Below are positions 62,134 to 64,000 of a stretch of 64,000 nt of DNA, piece by piece. The stretch covers positions 1 through 64,000 of the forward strand of contig NZ_QGGG01000006.1 in NCBI RefSeq assembly GCF_003148475.1. Direction: 5' to 3'. Numbering within the stretch: the first letter of the stretch is position 1; each line of letters starts with the position of its first letter. Below the pieces are notes generated by a model. That model did no database searches and was not told where the DNA came from. It saw only the letters and a program-made list of their open reading frames with translations. The translations under genes and the position numbers were made by a program. The stretch comes from Pseudaminobacter salicylatoxidans. Its GTDB lineage: Bacteria > Pseudomonadota > Alphaproteobacteria > Rhizobiales > Rhizobiaceae.

Positions 62134-64000
62134 ATGAACAATGCTTCTCCCCGCCCGGATGCCGCGACGGTCGCGGGCATCGAGCAGGAACAGTTTCTGG
62201 CGATCCTGTCGCGAGAGGAGGCACTGGCGCGCTTCGAGGCGGCGCTGTTTCCGCGCCCCATCGCTCTTGATGAACGGTTGCTGGGCGAAGCGCTCGGATC
62301 GGCGCTCGGCGCGGATGTGGTCGCACCTATCGACGTGCCGCCCTTCGACCGCGCCAATGTCGACGGTTTTGCCGTTCGCTCGGCCGATCTTGCCCAGGCC
62401 GGCGAGGCGCACGCCGCCCTCCTCGCCCTCAATGACGAACGCATCGCCTGCGGCACGCTGCCCGGCCTTGCCGTGTCGCCGGGCACCGCCACGCCGATCT
62501 CCACCGGCGGCCCGATCCCGCGCGGCGCCGACGCGGTGATCATGGTCGAGCACACCGAGCCGGCGGGCGAGGGCATCGAGGTTCGCCGCGCCGCGGGGCC
62601 CGGCCAGTTCATTTCCTATGCCGGTTCCGACATGGCGCGCGGCGAAACCCTGCTGCGGGCCGGAACCGTCATTGGCGCGCGTGAGGTGGGCATGCTCGCC
62701 GCTTGCGGCATTGCCGTCGTGACGGTGGCGCGCAAGCCGAGGGTGGCGGTGCTGTCCACCGGCGACGAACTGGTTCAGCCCGGCGCGCCGCTGCCGCCGG
62801 CCGGCATCTACGACACCAACGGCGCCATCGTTTCGGCGGCCATTGCTGAAAATGGCGGCGAGCCTGTCTTTCTGGGCGCCTTCCCGGACGACGAAGCGAA
62901 GCTGGAAGCGGCGATGCGCGCCGCCCTTGCGCAACACGACATGCTGATCCTGTCGGGCGGCACCTCGAAGGGGGCGGGCGACGTTACCCACCGCATCATC
63001 GCGCGGCTGGGCAAGCCCGGCATCGTGGCGCATGGCGTGGCGCTGAAACCCGGCAAGCCGCTGTGTCTGGCGGTCTGCGACGGCAAGCCGGTGGTCATCC
63101 TGCCGGGGTTCCCCACCTCGGCAATGTTCACCTTCCACGACATGATCGTGCCGGTGCTGCGCCGCATGGCGGGTTTGCCGCCGCGCACCGATGCCCATGT
63201 CGCGGCAACCGTGCCGTTGCGTGTGCCCTCCGAGCTTGGCCGCACGGAATTCGTCATGGTCTCGCTGGTCGAGGGGCGGGAAGGGCTGGTCGCCTATCCC
63301 ACGGGGAAAGGCTCCGGCGCGATAACGTCCTTCACGCAGGCCGACGGTTTCGTCCGCATCGAGGCGCTGGCCGACCACCTGCCGGCGGGCACGCAAGTCG
63401 AGGTCACGCTGTTTACCCCGCAGGTTCATGTGCCCGACCTCGTCATCATCGGCAGCCATTGCACCGGGCTAGACCGTGTGCTGGCGCCATTGGCGCGTCA
63501 GGGTCTCTCGCTGCGTTCGCTGTCTGTCGGCAGCCTTGGCGGTCTGGCGGCCGCGCGGCGCGGCGAATGCGACCTCGCGCCCATCCACCTGTTTGACGAC
63601 AAGACGCGGAGCTACAACGAGCCTTTCCTGTCGCCGGACCTCGAACTGGTGCCGGGCTGGCGACGCATGCAGGGTTTTGTCTATCGCAAGGGCGACGCGC
63701 GCTTCGAGGGTCTGTCGGCGCAGGCCGCCGTTGAGGCAGCACTTGCCGATCCCGCCTGCCTGATGGTCAACCGCAATCAGGGTGCGGGCACGCGCATTCT
63801 CATCGATGCGCTGCTCGCCGGCGCACGGCCAGACGGCTACTGGAACCAGCCGAAATCGCACAACGCCGTGGCGGCCGCCGTGTCGCAGGGCCGGGCGGAT
63901 TGGGGCGTCACCATCGCGCCTGTGGCAGATGCGGCTGGGCTGGGCTTCATCGCGCTCACCGAGGAGCACTACGACTTCGCGCTTGTGTCGGCGCGGCGCG
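62134..64000 (+). CDS. MoeA fused to periplasmic-binding-protein-like domain (cut by window end)
   Basis: At least 622 residues from ATG 62134; the gene runs past the window edge. Residues about 20-425 form a full MoeA (PPFDRANVDGFAVRSADLA, VAVLSTGDELVQPG, LSGGTSKGAGDVTHRII, KPGKPLCLAVCDGKPVVILPG), the enzyme that inserts molybdate or tungstate into adenylylated molybdopterin. Residues 435 onward (VPDLVIIGSHCTGLDRVL, MVNRNQGAGTRILIDALLAG) form a binding-protein-like domain of the same kind as in the regulator at 57708. The start lies five bases after the first MoeA-like stop. Confidence 0.93.
   Translation, partial: MNNASPRPDAATVAGIEQEQFLAILSREEALARFEAALFPRPIALDERLLGEALGSALGADVVAPIDVPPFDRANVDGFAVRSADLAQAGEAHAALLALNDERIACGTLPGLAVSPGTATPISTGGPIPRGADAVIMVEHTEPAGEGIEVRRAAGPGQFISYAGSDMARGETLLRAGTVIGAREVGMLAACGIAVVTVARKPRVAVLSTGDELVQPGAPLPPAGIYDTNGAIVSAAIAENGGEPVFLGAFPDDEAKLEAAMRAALAQHDMLILSGGTSKGAGDVTHRIIARLGKPGIVAHGVALKPGKPLCLAVCDGKPVVILPGFPTSAMFTFHDMIVPVLRRMAGLPPRTDAHVAATVPLRVPSELGRTEFVMVSLVEGREGLVAYPTGKGSGAITSFTQADGFVRIEALADHLPAGTQVEVTLFTPQVHVPDLVIIGSHCTGLDRVLAPLARQGLSLRSLSVGSLGGLAAARRGECDLAPIHLFDDKTRSYNEPFLSPDLELVPGWRRMQGFVYRKGDARFEGLSAQAAVEAALADPACLMVNRNQGAGTRILIDALLAGARPDGYWNQPKSHNAVAAAVSQGRADWGVTIAPVADAAGLGFIALTEEHYDFALVSARR

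Noticed and set aside
61957-63459. 500-codon open frame on the minus strand
   Set aside because: Antisense to the two MoeA-like genes, which have clear motifs; no independent support.

Overview
The window is G+C-rich chromosomal DNA of an alphaproteobacterium, most likely order Hyphomicrobiales (Rhizobiales) and close to the Phyllobacteriaceae (Mesorhizobium/Aminobacter/Nitratireductor-like); the genus is inference. Pointers are the rpmH-rnpA-yidC-engB-argB neighbourhood, a six-gene Pha/Mrp antiporter operon with fused A and B subunits, a CP4-like class II EPSP synthase in an aroA-cmk-rpsA operon, a TIGR02300-type acidic protein beside aroA, an EcfG-type stress promoter in front of csbD, and short rhizobial-style palindromic intergenic repeats. 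I see no insertion sequence, prophage, CRISPR array, rRNA or replication origin. Two tRNA genes are present, Arg(ACG) and Ala(GGC), both with encoded CCA.

Layout. 0-12.8 kb: two divergent LuxR-type regulators, a DUF423 membrane protein, Tex, a DGPF/YCII protein paired with an ECF42-like sigma factor, a Glu/Leu/Phe/Val dehydrogenase, a 27-codon leader ORF in front of an EamA exporter, an aldo/keto reductase, Hsp20, a FUSC-type membrane protein and a 56-aa conserved-looking small protein. 12.8-18.8 kb: the Pha/Mrp cation/proton antiporter. 19-28 kb: FMN-binding protein, DUF5996 protein, glpD, an inverse-autotransporter/beta-helix surface protein whose 3' part is unusually AT-rich, tRNA-Arg, an orphan histidine kinase and a flavin oxidoreductase lacking its redox disulfide. 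28-34 kb: rpmH, rnpA, yidC, acetyltransferase, engB, msrB, argB. 34-40 kb: Lrp/phhA pair, cytosine-deaminase-like amidohydrolase, ArsR/AHSA1 pair with a consensus promoter and a palindromic operator, an NDUFA9-like protein, DoxX, CsbD.

40-47.6 kb holds an apparent catabolic locus: a polar amino-acid ABC transporter with an Ldh2-family protein on one strand, and a DDAH/amidinotransferase-superfamily hydrolase, TetR regulator and guanidino-keto-acid-type thiamine diphosphate decarboxylase on the other, divided by a shared promoter region with a palindrome. I infer uptake and breakdown of arginine or a related (possibly N-methylated) guanidino amino acid. 47.8-57.7 kb: an MFS exporter with an extra C-terminal domain, rpsA, cmk, aroA, the acidic protein, tRNA-Ala and two flavoprotein dehydrogenases.

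The right end (57.7-64 kb) is an oxyanion/cofactor locus: a repressor-like protein with an excisionase-type HTH fused to a binding-protein-like domain, a Tup-type tungstate ABC transporter, and two MoeA-like proteins. The second MoeA also carries a C-terminal binding-protein-like domain and is cut by the window edge. This suggests tungstate (or molybdate) uptake coupled to metal insertion into a pterin cofactor. It and the guanidino locus are the most interesting systems here.
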